Below the pieces are notes generated by a model, which saw nothing but the letters and a program-made list of their open reading frames with translations, did no database searches and was not told the origin of the DNA. A program made the translations under genes and the position numbers. DNA of 14,024 nt from Candidatus Halomonas stercoripullorum. GTDB lineage: Bacteria; Pseudomonadota; Gammaproteobacteria; Pseudomonadales; Halomonadaceae. This document shows, one piece after another, positions 6,793-14,024 of this stretch; the stretch's first letter is position 1; each line of letters starts with the position of its first letter. The stretch lies in contig DXFC01000118.1 in NCBI GenBank assembly GCA_019114645.1, positions 1 through 14,024 of the forward strand, read 5' to 3'.

Positions 6793-8893
6793 GTGGCTGG
6801 TTTTCGGCAATATCCGCCAGCCCCAGCGCCCACAACAGAAAGGCGTCTTGCCGGGCATTGTCACGCCAAGCTTTAAAGCGCCCTGAAGCACCGCCATGTC
6901 CGGCCTCCATATCCGTGCGCAGCAGTACCGGCCCGCGCGCGGTGCCCATTTCACACAAGCGTGCATAAAGCTTGGCCGGCTCCCAATAGGACACACGAGA
7001 GTCGTGCCAGCTGCCTTGCAGAAAGAGCGCGGGGTAGGGCCTGGGAGCGAGATTGTCCAGCGGTGAATAAGCGCGGATTCGTGCGTATGCATCCGGCTCG
7101 TCAGGGTTGCCCCATTCGCTGTACTCGGCGGTGGTCAGCGGCAGATCCGGATTCTGCATGGTGCGCAACACATCGACGAAAGGCACGTCGAGCACCGCAG
7201 CACAGAATGCCTCGGGAGCCAGGTTGAGGCTGGCGCCGACCAGCAGCCCCCCTGCGCTGGCACCATAGGCGGCAATGCGTTCGTCAGCACTGATACCCGC
7301 TTCCACCAACGCATCGCGTGCTGCAAGAAAATCTCGAAAGCTGTTCTCCTTGTGCTCAAGCTTGCCGGTCAGGTACCAGGGTTCGCCACGGTCGCCGCCG
7401 CCGCGCACATGGGCGACGGCAAAGGCCACACCACGCGCCAGCAGCTCGAGCCGGGCGATAGAAAACCAAGGGTCAAGCACGCTGCCATAAGCCCCGTAGC
7501 CATACAACAGTGTAGGTAGCGGCTGGCCCACCAGATCGGCACGCATGACTACCGATACCGGGATCTGCTCACCATCATGGGCGCGGGCCCAGAGGCGCTC
7601 GCTATGCAGCTGTTCCGGCTGCAGATCGCCATACAGGGGGACTTGCTTGAGCAGCCGCCGTTCATGGGTGTCGAGATCAAGCTCATGCCACTGTGCCGGC
7701 GTGGTGAATGACTCTTCACGCAGGCGTAAAAGACGACTGCTGAAGTGCGGCATATCACCGAGCATCAAGCTACAGGGTGTTTCTCGTAGAGGCAGGTAGT
7801 CGTCCCGCTGCACGCGGTGGTGGGTGTCGAACTCGATGATGCGAATTCGCTCCTGGGCCTGGTCGTGATCGCGCTCGGTGATGGCCAGCCCCCAACTGAA
7901 GGCGTCGATCCCTTCCAGGGTGGTGTCGTCGCGGTGTGGGATCAGCGTTTGCTGGCCGGTGCCGATTGATGCCTCCGGAACCCTGTCCAGGCGAAAATGC
8001 GGTGAGTCCTGGTTGTGCAAAACGTAGAAGTGGCCAGGACGATGCTCCAGGGCATACTCCACGCCTTTTTGGCGCGGACGAAAGCAGCGCGGTGTCTCGT
8101 CAGGCGCATGGGCGGGAAGGAGATAACATTCGCTGGTGTCCTTCGCGGCACTCTCTAGCACTAGCCACTCACGCGAGCGGGTTTTGCCCAGACCGAGCCA
8201 AAACTCGGGATCCTTTTCATGCAAGATCGGCACCGGTTCGCCGGCGATGCCTTCGTTCAGCGGTAGACGCCAGATGCTGTCAGGTCGCTGGGTAGCATCA
8301 TAGCGGGTAAACAGCAGGGTGGTGTTGTCCTCGGCCCAGGTCAGTTCTGCACCGATCTCCTCCAGCAGCCGACGTGGCTCGCCGTCGGGCAATGTCTGCA
8401 GATAGAGCGTGTAACGCTCATCGCCTGTGGTGTCCTCGGTCCAGGCCAGCCAGCGCTCGTCAGGTGAGAGCACCATGTCACCGAGCTCCAGATAGGGAAC
8501 TGCCGCTGCACGGGCTTGAAGGTCGAAGAATACCCGCGCCTCCTGTTCTACCCCATTGGGGTGGCGCCACCAGACAGGGTAGTCGGCATCGGCGGCTGTC
8601 TCGCTCCAGTAGGTAAAATGATCCAGAGCGGTGCGCAGGCTGTCCACGGCAAGTTCACGGCGCGCCAGGTGGCCCTGGTAGAGCTGGTCGGTGAGAGCGT
8701 CGAGCGGCGCCATCCATGCGTCACAGGCGGCATTGGCCGCTTCCAGAAATTCACGCACGTGTGGTTCGTCCCGGTTCTCGAGCCAGTGCCACTGAGGGTC
8801 TTCGGTACGGTGGAAGCGCGCTACCGGCGATGGTGGAAAAGTGGCGAGGGAGTCGACGGCTGGGGCGGTGTGACGTGGCGGCTGTGCTTTCAT
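6782..8893 (-). CDS. ptrB: Oligopeptidase B-like S9 family serine peptidase
   Basis: This is a predicted cytosolic peptidase of the prolyl oligopeptidase family (S9A). It should cut short peptides, classically after basic residues, with access limited by an N-terminal beta-propeller (about 75-420). The C-terminal alpha/beta-hydrolase domain carries the triad S546 (GASAGG), D631 (SWHDSRV) and H666 (EAGHGG). The oxyanion-side GYGAYG motif is at 465-470 and the family block HVRGGGDRG at 495-503. The start at 8893 (MKAQPPRH) gives 703 residues, against 686 in E. coli PtrB. An upstream in-frame start at 8995 would run into the divergent gene and adds nothing family-like. The segment TTAEYSEWGNP (587-597) has Ser where oligopeptidase B usually has a second acidic residue, so cleavage preference may differ. 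No signal peptide is visible. Confidence 0.9.
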   Translation of the reverse strand: MKAQPPRHTAPAVDSLATFPPSPVARFHRTEDPQWHWLENRDEPHVREFLEAANAACDAWMAPLDALTDQLYQGHLARRELAVDSLRTALDHFTYWSETAADADYPVWWRHPNGVEQEARVFFDLQARAAAVPYLELGDMVLSPDERWLAWTEDTTGDERYTLYLQTLPDGEPRRLLEEIGAELTWAEDNTTLLFTRYDATQRPDSIWRLPLNEGIAGEPVPILHEKDPEFWLGLGKTRSREWLVLESAAKDTSECYLLPAHAPDETPRCFRPRQKGVEYALEHRPGHFYVLHNQDSPHFRLDRVPEASIGTGQQTLIPHRDDTTLEGIDAFSWGLAITERDHDQAQERIRIIEFDTHHRVQRDDYLPLRETPCSLMLGDMPHFSSRLLRLREESFTTPAQWHELDLDTHERRLLKQVPLYGDLQPEQLHSERLWARAHDGEQIPVSVVMRADLVGQPLPTLLYGYGAYGSVLDPWFSIARLELLARGVAFAVAHVRGGGDRGEPWYLTGKLEHKENSFRDFLAARDALVEAGISADERIAAYGASAGGLLVGASLNLAPEAFCAAVLDVPFVDVLRTMQNPDLPLTTAEYSEWGNPDEPDAYARIRAYSPLDNLAPRPYPALFLQGSWHDSRVSYWEPAKLYARLCEMGTARGPVLLRTDMEAGHGGASGRFKAWRDNARQDAFLLWALGLADIAENQPLSS

Positions 8894-8976
8894 GAGGTCC
8901 CGTGTACCATACTCTAGTAACTTTTCATCCGCATGCTCCGTTACCTGGTGGTGAGGAGCGCAAGACTGAGGTATCG

Positions 8977-9465
8977 ATGCTGATATCCGATTCAATGCCC
9001 CTACTATGGCTGAGCTATCTCGGTTTGTCGCTGATCGTATTGGTTAGCGGCTACCTGGGGCTGGCCTTTCTCCCGCGTTGGTTGCGGCTGCCGATCACCT
9101 TGCTGGTGGCTGGTATGTTGTGGATGCCGATGCGCTTCCACTTGCCTTTGATTGAAGAGGGAGAGTTCTATACCGGTTTGGCGCCGGCGGTGGTGGTGGC
9201 CACGGTCGCTCTGTTGGATAAAAACGGCGCGGCCTTCCTCTCGGCAGGGCTATTGGTGGTAGCAGGTGCGTTGCTGGGCCTGGCGCTGGGGATACTGGGG
9301 GCATGGCGAGGGCAAAAGCGTAACGCAAGTGAGCAGGATGCAGGCGAGGGAGCAGTGGAGAAGCCGGCAAGCAGCAGGGTGCAGAACAATAACGACAGGC
9401 GCAGTGAACGTGGCCGGAAGCAGAAACCACAGCCACGTCAGCGTCAGGAGCCGAAGATCGGCTAG
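8977..9465 (+). CDS. Small multi-pass membrane protein with basic C-terminal tail
   Basis: I do not recognise a named family. The 162 residues hold three or four hydrophobic segments: about 9-31, a weaker one at 37-53, then 67-80 and 86-110. A 50-residue hydrophilic tail follows, very rich in R, K, Q, N and E (for example NNNDRRSERGRKQK), which is probably disordered and cytoplasmic by the positive-inside rule. The loop after the second segment is acidic (LIEEGEFYTG). The ATG at 8977 is preceded by GAGG at 8968-8971, five bases away. An earlier in-frame GTG at 8902 would add a non-hydrophobic extension that I reject. The gene ends 9 nt before the VWA gene, so the two are surely one operon. 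It may be a membrane partner of that exported protein, which is inference from context. Confidence 0.8.
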   Translation: MLISDSMPLLWLSYLGLSLIVLVSGYLGLAFLPRWLRLPITLLVAGMLWMPMRFHLPLIEEGEFYTGLAPAVVVATVALLDKNGAAFLSAGLLVVAGALLGLALGILGAWRGQKRNASEQDAGEGAVEKPASSRVQNNNDRRSERGRKQKPQPRQRQEPKIG

Positions 9466-9474
9466 GGAGCCCCG

Positions 9475-11307
9475 ATGGGGAGGGTGCAAAGCGTAAGTTG
9501 GCGATGGCTGGCAGTGGCAATAGGCTGCCTGTTAATGACGAGTAGCCTGTCGGCGGCGACAGTCGAAGACGCGCCTGAAGTCCGGGTGATCATTGATGTA
9601 TCCGGCAGTATGCGCGTGAATGATCCCGAACAGCTCGCTGCCGAAGCACTTGAGCTGCTGGTGGCATTGATCCCCAGTGGCGCAAGGGCGGGCATTTGGA
9701 CCTTTGGCGAGCGGGTAGCCAACCCGTTGCCACCGGCGGGAGTGAATCAGGAGTGGCGCCAGCGGATGCGGGCGCTCATGCCGCTGCTGGTTGATTATCA
9801 GCAGTTTACCGATATCGAGTCCGCCATTCGGCAGGTCGCTCCTGTTGATACCGATACCCGCCAGATTCATTTGTTATTGCTCACCGACGGCATGATCGAC
9901 TTGCCTGCCTGGCGCGGTAGCAAGCCGGCCATCGATCAGGCCTCGCGGACCGCTTTGCTGGACGAGTATGCCCCCTTGCTGGCTGAACAGGATGTGGTGG
10001 TACATGGTATTGCCTTCTCCGACGATGCTGATTTCGACCTGGTGGAACGTTTGGCTCAGCTGACCGGTGGGCTATCGGCCTCGGTCGCTGAAGCCGAAGC
10101 TCTGTTGGGTGCCTTTCTCGACATGGTGGATCGTATTTACCCCAGCGATCGTGCGCCGGTGACGGACCAGCGTTTTGTCATCGAGCCCGGCCTGAGTGGC
10201 TTTACCGCCTTGCTATTCCGCGGCGAAGAGGAGCCGGTGCTGATTGCCCCGGATGGCGAACGCTATTCGGCAGATGCGATACCGGAGGGTGTGCAATGGC
10301 GACGTGAGCCGCATTACGATCTAGTCGAGGTGCCCGATCCCCAGGCGGGGCAGTGGCGTCTGGAAGGCGAACTGGTCGAGAAAAGCCGCATTACCCTGCA
10401 GGCGCCCCTTCAACTGCAGGTCAGCGGTGTTCCGCCAACGCTTTATCTGGGTTTCGATGTGCCAGTGGAAGCCTGGTTCACACGTCAGCAGGAAGTGCTT
10501 GAAGAGGATGAGCTGCCTGCTTACTTACGCCTGACGGCTGAGTTGCGCAATGCGGCAGGAGAGTTGCAGTCAACCGTGGTGCTGCAGCAGCAGGAGCAGG
10601 AGGCGCGTTTTGTGGGGCAATTACCGCCGCCGATCACAAGCAGTGAGCTTCAGCTTGTGGTGCGGGCGGAAGGGCAGGGGTTTCGGCGCCAGCGGGTTCA
10701 GGCCGTGAATGTCCTGCCACCCATTCTTGCCCGGCATGATGAAGCGGGTGGGCAGGTGATATTGACCACTGAACATCCACAGCTCAATCGCCATAACACC
10801 CGGCTCTATGGCCAGTTGCAGGGTGCGACCCTTACCGCCGAGCCCCAGGATGAGCAGCGTTGGATAATGCCCTTGCCTGAGCTTGATGCCGGGGTCAGTG
10901 TACCGCTGATGTTGCGTGGCGAGATCACGCTGGATGGTAATGTTCGCGAACTTGTTTTGCCCCGTCTCGTGCTGTTTCCCGCAGTCGATACCAGCCTCGA
11001 CCAGGTCGACGCTGCCTCGACCCTGGAAGTAACACGCTTCTATGATGAGCCGTTGCCACAGCGAGAAGAGTCGTCAGACCCCGTTGAACGGCTTATTGAG
11101 CGTGTACAAGCCCTGCCGGAAACCGCCCAACAGCGTTGGCGAGAAGGGCCGGCCTGGCTGGAACCTTTGAGGCAGGCGTTGGATAACCCGCGACAAGGCT
11201 GGCCGCTGCTGGTTGCGCTGGCGGTGCCATTGCTGCTGCTCTTGCTGCTGTGGCGGGTTTGGCATCGCCGGCGTAACGCAGGAGCGAGGGAAGAGCCGCA
11301 TGTGTGA
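9475..11307 (+). CDS. Exported VWA-domain protein with C-terminal membrane anchor
   Basis: The 610 residues start with a Sec-type signal peptide (about 1-28: SWRWLAVAIGCLLM core, cleavage near LSAA). A von Willebrand A domain follows at about 35-222 with a complete metal-ion-dependent adhesion site: DVSGS (D41, S43, S45), T112 (FTD) and D138 (LLLLTDG). Intact MIDAS residues predict divalent-metal-dependent binding to a protein partner. The next 300 residues look like beta-rich Ig-like repeats without a named family. A single hydrophobic helix (about 577-594, ending LLLLLLLW) precedes the stop-transfer sequence RRR and a short cytosolic tail. The product should therefore be a periplasmic protein tethered to the inner membrane. 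GGGAG lies just before the ATG. The gene overlaps the amidotransferase gene by 8 nt. I cannot name the partner or the process. Confidence 0.88.
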   Translation: MGRVQSVSWRWLAVAIGCLLMTSSLSAATVEDAPEVRVIIDVSGSMRVNDPEQLAAEALELLVALIPSGARAGIWTFGERVANPLPPAGVNQEWRQRMRALMPLLVDYQQFTDIESAIRQVAPVDTDTRQIHLLLLTDGMIDLPAWRGSKPAIDQASRTALLDEYAPLLAEQDVVVHGIAFSDDADFDLVERLAQLTGGLSASVAEAEALLGAFLDMVDRIYPSDRAPVTDQRFVIEPGLSGFTALLFRGEEEPVLIAPDGERYSADAIPEGVQWRREPHYDLVEVPDPQAGQWRLEGELVEKSRITLQAPLQLQVSGVPPTLYLGFDVPVEAWFTRQQEVLEEDELPAYLRLTAELRNAAGELQSTVVLQQQEQEARFVGQLPPPITSSELQLVVRAEGQGFRRQRVQAVNVLPPILARHDEAGGQVILTTEHPQLNRHNTRLYGQLQGATLTAEPQDEQRWIMPLPELDAGVSVPLMLRGEITLDGNVRELVLPRLVLFPAVDTSLDQVDAASTLEVTRFYDEPLPQREESSDPVERLIERVQALPETAQQRWREGPAWLEPLRQALDNPRQGWPLLVALAVPLLLLLLLWRVWHRRRNAGAREEPHV

Positions 11308-12127
11308 GCTGTTGGGCATGAGTGCCAACGTGCCAACGGATATCTGTTTCAGTTTTACCGGCTTTCTGCACCGTGGGGGTGGCACCGGTCCGCATCGTGA
11401 CGGCTGGGGGATCGCCTTTTATGAAGCCGGTGGCTATCGCGATTTTCGCGATCCGCACCCTTCGGTGCGCTCGCCTATTGCTCGGCTGATTTCCGATTAT
11501 CCGATCAAGTCACATATTGTCATCAGTCATATTCGCCAGGCCAATGTGGGTGGGGTTCGGCTGGCTAATACCCACCCCTTTACCCGGGAGATGTGGGGCA
11601 GAACCTGGTGCTATGCCCACAATGGGCAACTGGAAGGCTGGCAGACCCTGCCGTTGGTGGACTATCAACCAGTGGGCGACACCGACAGTGAGCACGCCTT
11701 CTGCTGGTTGCTGGCGACCCTGCGCGAGCACTTTCCCCGGGCGCCCGCCGACGTGACGGACGAGGTGCCAAAGGAACAATATCTACCCCTGTGGCAGTTG
11801 CTGCATGGCTTATGTGAGCAGCTACGCTCTCAAGGGGTGTTCAATTTGCTGCTCGCGGATGGTGAGTTCCTCTATACCTATTGTTCGACCAAGCTGGCGC
11901 ATACCACGCGCCGGGCCCCCTTCGGCAAGGCGGAACTCTCCGATGCCGAGTTGACAATCAACTTTGCTGAGCATACGACGCCGGATGACGTTGTGTCCGT
12001 CATTGCGACGGAGCCTTTGACCCACAATGAAGCATGGACACGCATGGAGCCCGGTGAGTTACTGGTGTGGCGTCACGGCCACATTCAGGCGCGTTTTGTG
12101 TCGGGTTCGTCCCCGATGGCCGGGTAG
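11300..12127 (+). CDS. yafJ: YafJ-type class II glutamine amidotransferase
   Basis: This is a predicted cytosolic amidotransferase of the Ntn-hydrolase (GATase type 2) fold, which frees ammonia from glutamine or cuts a gamma-glutamyl amide. After removal of Met1, C2 (MCELLG) is the N-terminal nucleophile. Family motifs are HRDGWG (32-37), SHIRQAN (76-82), NTHPF (90-94), AHNGQL (106-111) and GDTDSE (126-131). The length of 275 exceeds E. coli YafJ (255). No second synthase domain is fused, as is normal for the group, so the acceptor is unknown. The start at 11300 has GAGGG nine bases upstream and lies inside the end of the VWA gene, which implies coupled translation. An upstream in-frame ATG at 11213 would hide the cysteine and is rejected. 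YafJ is named by family likeness; orthology is likely but not proven. Confidence 0.9.
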   Translation: MCELLGMSANVPTDICFSFTGFLHRGGGTGPHRDGWGIAFYEAGGYRDFRDPHPSVRSPIARLISDYPIKSHIVISHIRQANVGGVRLANTHPFTREMWGRTWCYAHNGQLEGWQTLPLVDYQPVGDTDSEHAFCWLLATLREHFPRAPADVTDEVPKEQYLPLWQLLHGLCEQLRSQGVFNLLLADGEFLYTYCSTKLAHTTRRAPFGKAELSDAELTINFAEHTTPDDVVSVIATEPLTHNEAWTRMEPGELLVWRHGHIQARFVSGSSPMAG

Positions 12128-12206
12128 TGCGTGTGCGCTGTGGCTTGCTTTCCACGTTATATTTGACCAGCTTGAGAGTAGGTTTTGCGTTCTGACAGGC
12201 GCGCTT

Positions 12207-12223
12207 TTGAACGTCCGTTTCAA
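12207..12223. promoter_or_regulatory. Operator-like inverted repeat upstream of fadD
   Basis: TTGAA (12207-12211) and TTCAA (12219-12223) are inverted around a 7-nt spacer. The core GAAC-N4-GTTTC resembles the G/CAAAC-N2-4-GTTTG/C element bound by the fatty-acid regulator PsrA of pseudomonads, with one base missing from the left half. It lies about 100 nt before the fadD start and just before the candidate promoter. Confidence 0.3.
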
Positions 12224-12227
12224 TCAA

Positions 12228-12260
12228 TTGTTTTACAGCTTGGAGTGGCTGATATATCGT
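12228..12260 (+). promoter_or_regulatory. Candidate promoter region of fadD
   Basis: Two overlapping box pairs are possible: TTGTTT (12228-12233) with GATATA (12251-12256), 17-nt spacer, or TTTACA (12232-12237) with TATCGT (12255-12260), also 17 nt. The region is clearly more AT-rich than its surroundings. I cannot tell which pair is used. Confidence 0.35.
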
Positions 12261-12326
12261 AGGGTTTTGTCATAACAATAGTGACGGGGTCGTAGCGGCC
12301 GGACGACGATGCTGTGGAGAAACACC

Positions 12327-14000
12327 ATGAGTGAACAAAACAATGCTGGGGTCCTCAACGGAGCTGAACTGAAGGGCATGGAAAATTACCGTTCATTGAT
12401 GGACGTGTTCCATGAAGCAGTCCAGCGTTTCGCCGACAAACCAGCATTCAGCTGCATGGGGCAGACTCTGACGTTTACCGAGCTTGACCGTCTTTCGGCT
12501 GACTTCGCGGCCTGGTTACAGCACGAGACCGAACTACAGCCTGGCGACCGGATTGCCATCCAGCTACCCAACGTACTGCAATTTCCCATTGCGGTGTTTG
12601 GTGCCTTGCGTGCCGGCCTGGTGGTGGTCAACACCAACCCGCTCTATACCGAGCGCGAAATGGCACACCAGTTCAAGGATTCCGGAGCGCGTGCGATCCT
12701 GATTCTGGCCAATATGGCAAGCAAGCTGGAGAAAGTACTGGATCGCACCGAGATCAAGCATGTGCTGGTCACCGAGCTGGGCGATATGCACGGCTTCCCC
12801 AAGCGCTTCCTGATCAATGCCGTGGTCAAGTATGTCAAGAAAATGGTGCCGGCCTACTCACTGCCCAAGGCCATTCCGTTCCGTAAGGCGCTGCAGATCG
12901 GTGCCGGTAAGCAGCATCATGAGGCCGAGCGCAGTCTCGATGATATCGCGGCGCTACAGTACACCGGCGGTACCACCGGTATGCCCAAGGGCACCATGCT
13001 GACCCACTGCAACCTGGTGGCCAATATGCTCCAGGCGGGAGCGGCCATTGGCCCGGGACTGGAAGAGGGCAAGGAAGTGGTGATCGCGCCGTTGCCGGTC
13101 TATCACATCTATACCTTCACCGTGAACTGCCTGTTCTTGATGAAGTCGGGCAACCATTCGATTCTGATTCCTAACCCGCGTGACTTGGACGGCTTCGTCA
13201 AGGAACTGCAGAAGGTCCGGTTCAGTGCATTTATCGGGTTGAATACCCTGTTCAATGCACTCTGCAATCGTGAGGATTTCCGCAAGCTCGACTTCTCGCG
13301 CCTGCGGCTGACCATCTCCGGCGGCATGGCATTGACTACCCCCACAGCCAACCGCTGGAAAGAGGTGACCGGCTGTGACATCGCCGAAGGTTACGGTCTG
13401 ACCGAGACGTCACCGGTCGTCAGTTTTAACCCGGTTGACGCCATTCAGCTTGGTACCATCGGCAAGCCGGTGGCAGGCACCGCAGTCATGGTGACTGATG
13501 CGGAAGGCAATGCGCTACCGCTGGGCGAGCCAGGCGAGCTGTGCGTGAAAGGGCCCCAGGTGATGAAGGGCTACTGGAACCTCGACGAGGAGACCACCAA
13601 AGTACTTAGCGATGATGGCTGGTTCCGTACGGGGGACATTGCGGTACTCCAGGAGGATGGCTATATCCGCATTGTCGATCGCAAGAAAGACATGATTCTG
13701 GTATCGGGTTTCAACGTCTATCCCAACGAGATCGAGGATGTGGTGGCGGGCCATCCGGGAGTCGTTGAGTCGGCAGCGGTTGGTGTGCCCGATGAGAACA
13801 GCGGCGAAGCAGTGAAGCTGTTTGTGGTCAAGCGTGACGATGACCTCGACGAGAAGAGCCTGCGCGAATGGTGCAAGAAGGAGCTGGCCGGCTATAAAGT
13901 GCCCCGCTTGATCGAGTTCCGCGACGAGCTGCCCAAGACCAATGTGGGTAAGGTGCTGCGGCGTCAGCTGCGTGACGAGGAGACTGGCAAGCCAGGCTAG
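12327..14000 (+). CDS. fadD: Long-chain fatty acid--CoA ligase (FadD type)
   Basis: This enzyme activates free fatty acids with ATP and coenzyme A through an acyl-adenylate and acts at the inner face of the membrane. The 557 residues compare with 561 in E. coli FadD. Adenylating-family motifs are all present: the AMP-binding loop YTGGTTGMPKG (212-222), GYGLTET (355-361), GWFRTGD (431-437), the hinge D451 in IVDRKKD with GFNVYPNEIEDVV after it, and the catalytic lysine K542 (KTNVGK). The FadD-type linker VNTNPLYTEREMAHQFKDSGA (about 101-121) favours a long-chain ligase over short-chain relatives. The ATG at 12327 has GGAG seven bases before it; an in-frame ATG at 12309 has none. The 199-nt upstream gap suggests its own promoter, perhaps under a fatty-acid sensor. 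No terminator is visible in the 24 nt left in the window. Confidence 0.94.
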   Translation: MSEQNNAGVLNGAELKGMENYRSLMDVFHEAVQRFADKPAFSCMGQTLTFTELDRLSADFAAWLQHETELQPGDRIAIQLPNVLQFPIAVFGALRAGLVVVNTNPLYTEREMAHQFKDSGARAILILANMASKLEKVLDRTEIKHVLVTELGDMHGFPKRFLINAVVKYVKKMVPAYSLPKAIPFRKALQIGAGKQHHEAERSLDDIAALQYTGGTTGMPKGTMLTHCNLVANMLQAGAAIGPGLEEGKEVVIAPLPVYHIYTFTVNCLFLMKSGNHSILIPNPRDLDGFVKELQKVRFSAFIGLNTLFNALCNREDFRKLDFSRLRLTISGGMALTTPTANRWKEVTGCDIAEGYGLTETSPVVSFNPVDAIQLGTIGKPVAGTAVMVTDAEGNALPLGEPGELCVKGPQVMKGYWNLDEETTKVLSDDGWFRTGDIAVLQEDGYIRIVDRKKDMILVSGFNVYPNEIEDVVAGHPGVVESAAVGVPDENSGEAVKLFVVKRDDDLDEKSLREWCKKELAGYKVPRLIEFRDELPKTNVGKVLRRQLRDEETGKPG

Positions 14001-14024
14001 ATTGGCCGAGGTCCGCTAACCAGC

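Noticed and set aside
8917..8944. GTAAC...GTTAC inverted pair in the divergent region between the peptidase and membrane-protein genes, with GCATGC between
   Set aside because: Arms are only 5 bp with an 18-nt spacer, which is expected by chance; no well-spaced -10/-35 pairs could be anchored to it on either strand.
12137..12152. GTGG...CCAC as a terminator after the amidotransferase gene
   Set aside because: Four pairs with an 8-nt loop and no U-tract directly after; too weak to call.

Overview
The window reads as a chromosomal core segment of a moderately GC-rich gammaproteobacterium. The gene families and their order (ffs then dnaX-ybaB-recR; rnd-ycgL close to ycgN; a FadD-type acyl-CoA ligase) fit this class. 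I favour the Halomonadaceae or a close relative. This is inference from gene content and protein style, not a database match. I see no mobile element, tRNA, CRISPR array or base-composition break.

Layout, left to right. Positions 2-166 hold the 3' end of an unrecognised plus-strand gene. It faces tlyA (185-949, minus), an S4-domain rRNA 2'-O-methyltransferase. A plus-strand promoter then drives ffs, the SRP 4.5S RNA (about 1123-1232). An inverted repeat and a probable promoter follow, then a small unrecognised gene (1364-1666) that ends at a strong hairpin (1705-1732). Next comes dnaX (1823-3805), ybaB (3846-4166) and recR (4168-4773), a replication and recombination operon with close spacing. 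After a 36-nt gap with weak promoter-like boxes come rnd (4810-5940) and ycgL (5937-6248), overlapping by 4 nt, and then ycgN (6343-6792).

A minus-strand oligopeptidase B-like gene (6782-8893) converges on ycgN with an 11-bp overlap and diverges from the next plus-strand group. That group is a small membrane protein (8977-9465), an exported and membrane-anchored von Willebrand A (VWA) protein with an intact MIDAS (9475-11307), and a YafJ-type class II glutamine amidotransferase (11300-12127) that overlaps the VWA gene by 8 nt. A 199-nt regulatory-looking gap precedes a FadD-type long-chain acyl-CoA ligase (12327-14000).

Most of the window is housekeeping: SRP-dependent protein targeting, the DNA polymerase III clamp loader, RecFOR repair, RNA 3' processing, peptide turnover and fatty-acid activation. 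The part least explained by known biology is the compact three-gene group at 8977-12127. Two envelope proteins of unknown function are joined there to a cytosolic N-terminal nucleophile amidotransferase, and this is the best candidate for an undescribed system. Secondary points of interest are the long, foldable leader between the ffs promoter and the mature RNA, the palindrome abutting the promoter of the small gene, the absence of the classical frameshift heptamer in dnaX, and a substitution at a probable specificity residue of the oligopeptidase.
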